Source: Actinomycetota bacterium
GTDB taxonomy: Bacteria; Actinomycetota; Actinomycetes; Propionibacteriales; Nocardioidaceae
Assembly: GCA_009702305.1 (NCBI GenBank)
Contig: WLIH01000203.1
Span: forward strand, 1-5,745
Length of the DNA stretch: 5,745 bases
Direction: 5' to 3'
The position numbers and the translations under genes are program-made. Positions 5,259-5,745 of the stretch are shown here, one piece after another. Numbering within the stretch: the first letter of the stretch is position 1; each line of letters starts with the position of its first letter. Below the pieces are notes generated by a model. The model did not search any database and was not told where the DNA came from. It saw only the letters and a list, made by a program, of their open reading frames with translations.

Positions 5259-5745
5259 ATGCGTCTGCGCAAGAAGAAGACCCTCATCGAGCAGGCTGCC
5301 GGCTACGTCGAGTCCGTGGTCGACACGGTCCGTCCCCAGCTGGAGGCAGCGGCCGAGACCGCACGCGACGAGGCGCTCGCCCGGTTCGCCGAGGCCCGTG
5401 AGAAGGCCGGCCCGGTGCTGGCCGACGCCCGTGCCAAGGCCGGCCCGGTGCTGGCCGACGCTCGCGACAAGGCTGGGCCCGCCCTGGCCGACGCCCGCGC
5501 CAAGGCCGGTCCCGCGCTCGCCGACGTGCGCGCCAAGGCGGCGCCGTACGTCGCCTCCGGGGCGTCGTACGCGACGGCCAAGGGTCACGAGCTCGGTGGG
5601 CTCGCGAGCACCAAGGTCGCCGAGCTCAAGGGGGAGCCGCCGGCCACGAAGGGCGGCAAGCTCAAGAAGGTGCTGATCTTCGGTGGCGTCGCCGCCGTGG
5701 TCGGTGTCGTCGCGACCAAGCTCCAGGGCTCGAAGAGCAGCGACA
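5259..5745 (+). CDS. Undecapeptide-repeat, apolipoprotein-like membrane-associated protein (partial)
   Basis: Open from ATG 5259 to the window end (162 codons, no stop), so the C-terminus is missing. A basic start (MRLRKKK) leads into a long helical region with an exact 11-residue period: arginines at 25, 36, 47, 58, 69, 80 and 91. The core units (48-91) have the form xKAGPxLADxR. The flanking units 26-36, 37-47 and 92-102 are degenerate. The pattern recalls proline-punctuated amphipathic repeats of apolipoproteins and the 11-mers of synuclein, which lie on lipid surfaces. After a Lys-rich stretch, residues 138-152 (VLIFGGVAAVVGVVA) form a hydrophobic helix able to insert in the membrane. A GAGGAAG site 9 nt upstream supports the start. 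I do not recognise a named function. It may relate to the Streptomyces DUF5324-type proteins found near crgA and ppiA; that is from memory and not certain. A role at the membrane is inferred. Confidence 0.85.
   Translation, partial: MRLRKKKTLIEQAAGYVESVVDTVRPQLEAAAETARDEALARFAEAREKAGPVLADARAKAGPVLADARDKAGPALADARAKAGPALADVRAKAAPYVASGASYATAKGHELGGLASTKVAELKGEPPATKGGKLKKVLIFGGVAAVVGVVATKLQGSKSSD
5400..5531 (+). repeat. Four tandem 33-bp units encoding the 11-residue repeat
   Basis: Four in-frame 33-bp units encode EKAGPVLADAR, AKAGPVLADAR, DKAGPALADAR and AKAGPALADVR. The first two are nearly identical at the DNA level (e.g. AAGGCCGGCCCGGTGCTGG in both); the later two have diverged mostly at third positions. 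This suggests recent duplication of unit 1 or 2 within an older array, and possible copy-number variation between strains. Confidence 0.9.

Noticed and set aside
5400..5531. Tandem 33-bp repeats as a possible CRISPR array
   Set aside because: Units are contiguous without spacers, in frame, and encode a regular peptide repeat.
5224..5676. Alternate plus-strand frame overlapping the repeat-protein gene
   Set aside because: It is a P/R/S-rich shifted reading of the 33-bp repeats; the frame from 5259 has the ribosome binding site, regular 11-residue periodicity and a membrane helix.

Overview
The window is very GC-rich with strong G/C bias at third codon positions. It carries the conserved actinobacterial block of cell-wall and cell-division genes that usually lies close to dnaA and oriC. 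From memory of Mycobacterium tuberculosis (pknA-pknB, Rv0012/DUF881, crgA, ppiA) the order and orientations match almost gene for gene. A rhomboid protease sits beside ppiA, and the sequences have a Nocardioides/Propionibacteriales flavour. The genus assignment is an inference; Actinomycetota is secure.

Layout, left to right: (1) <1-424 +, the 3' end of a PASTA-domain protein, most likely a PknA-like Ser/Thr kinase. (2) 424-2268 +, PknB with a complete kinase domain, one membrane helix and three PASTA domains, overlapping the upstream stop codon by one base. (3) 2210-2995 -, a DUF881 membrane protein whose 3' end overlaps pknB tail to tail by 59 bp. (4) 3061-3528 +, a CrgA-family division protein that looks like two CrgA units fused in one chain. 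(5) 3529-3646, a convergent intergenic stretch packed with a strong terminator hairpin, two inverted DnaA-box-like sites and a perfect 18-bp palindrome. (6) 3647-4579 -, a rhomboid protease with an N-terminal Cys/His zinc-binding module. (7) 4592-5104 -, a cytosolic cyclophilin (PpiA), transcribed just ahead of the rhomboid gene. (8) 5259->5745 +, the start of a protein built from an 11-residue repeat with a membrane segment near its end; it runs off the window.

Functionally, PknA/PknB-type kinases sense muropeptides or lipid II through extracytoplasmic PASTA domains and phosphorylate growth and division proteins. CrgA belongs to the divisome and links FtsZ, FtsI and related partners. The DUF881 protein is a conserved membrane neighbour of unknown function. 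The rhomboid and cyclophilin are likely co-transcribed.

No mobile element, CRISPR array, tRNA or rRNA was seen. The points most worth a second look are the duplicated CrgA, the exact 11-residue repeat protein, the cis-element cluster at 3552-3640, the hairpin at the start of the rhomboid gene, the overlapping divergent -10 motifs at 3002-3008, and the read-through tail of PknB where trpG would be expected.
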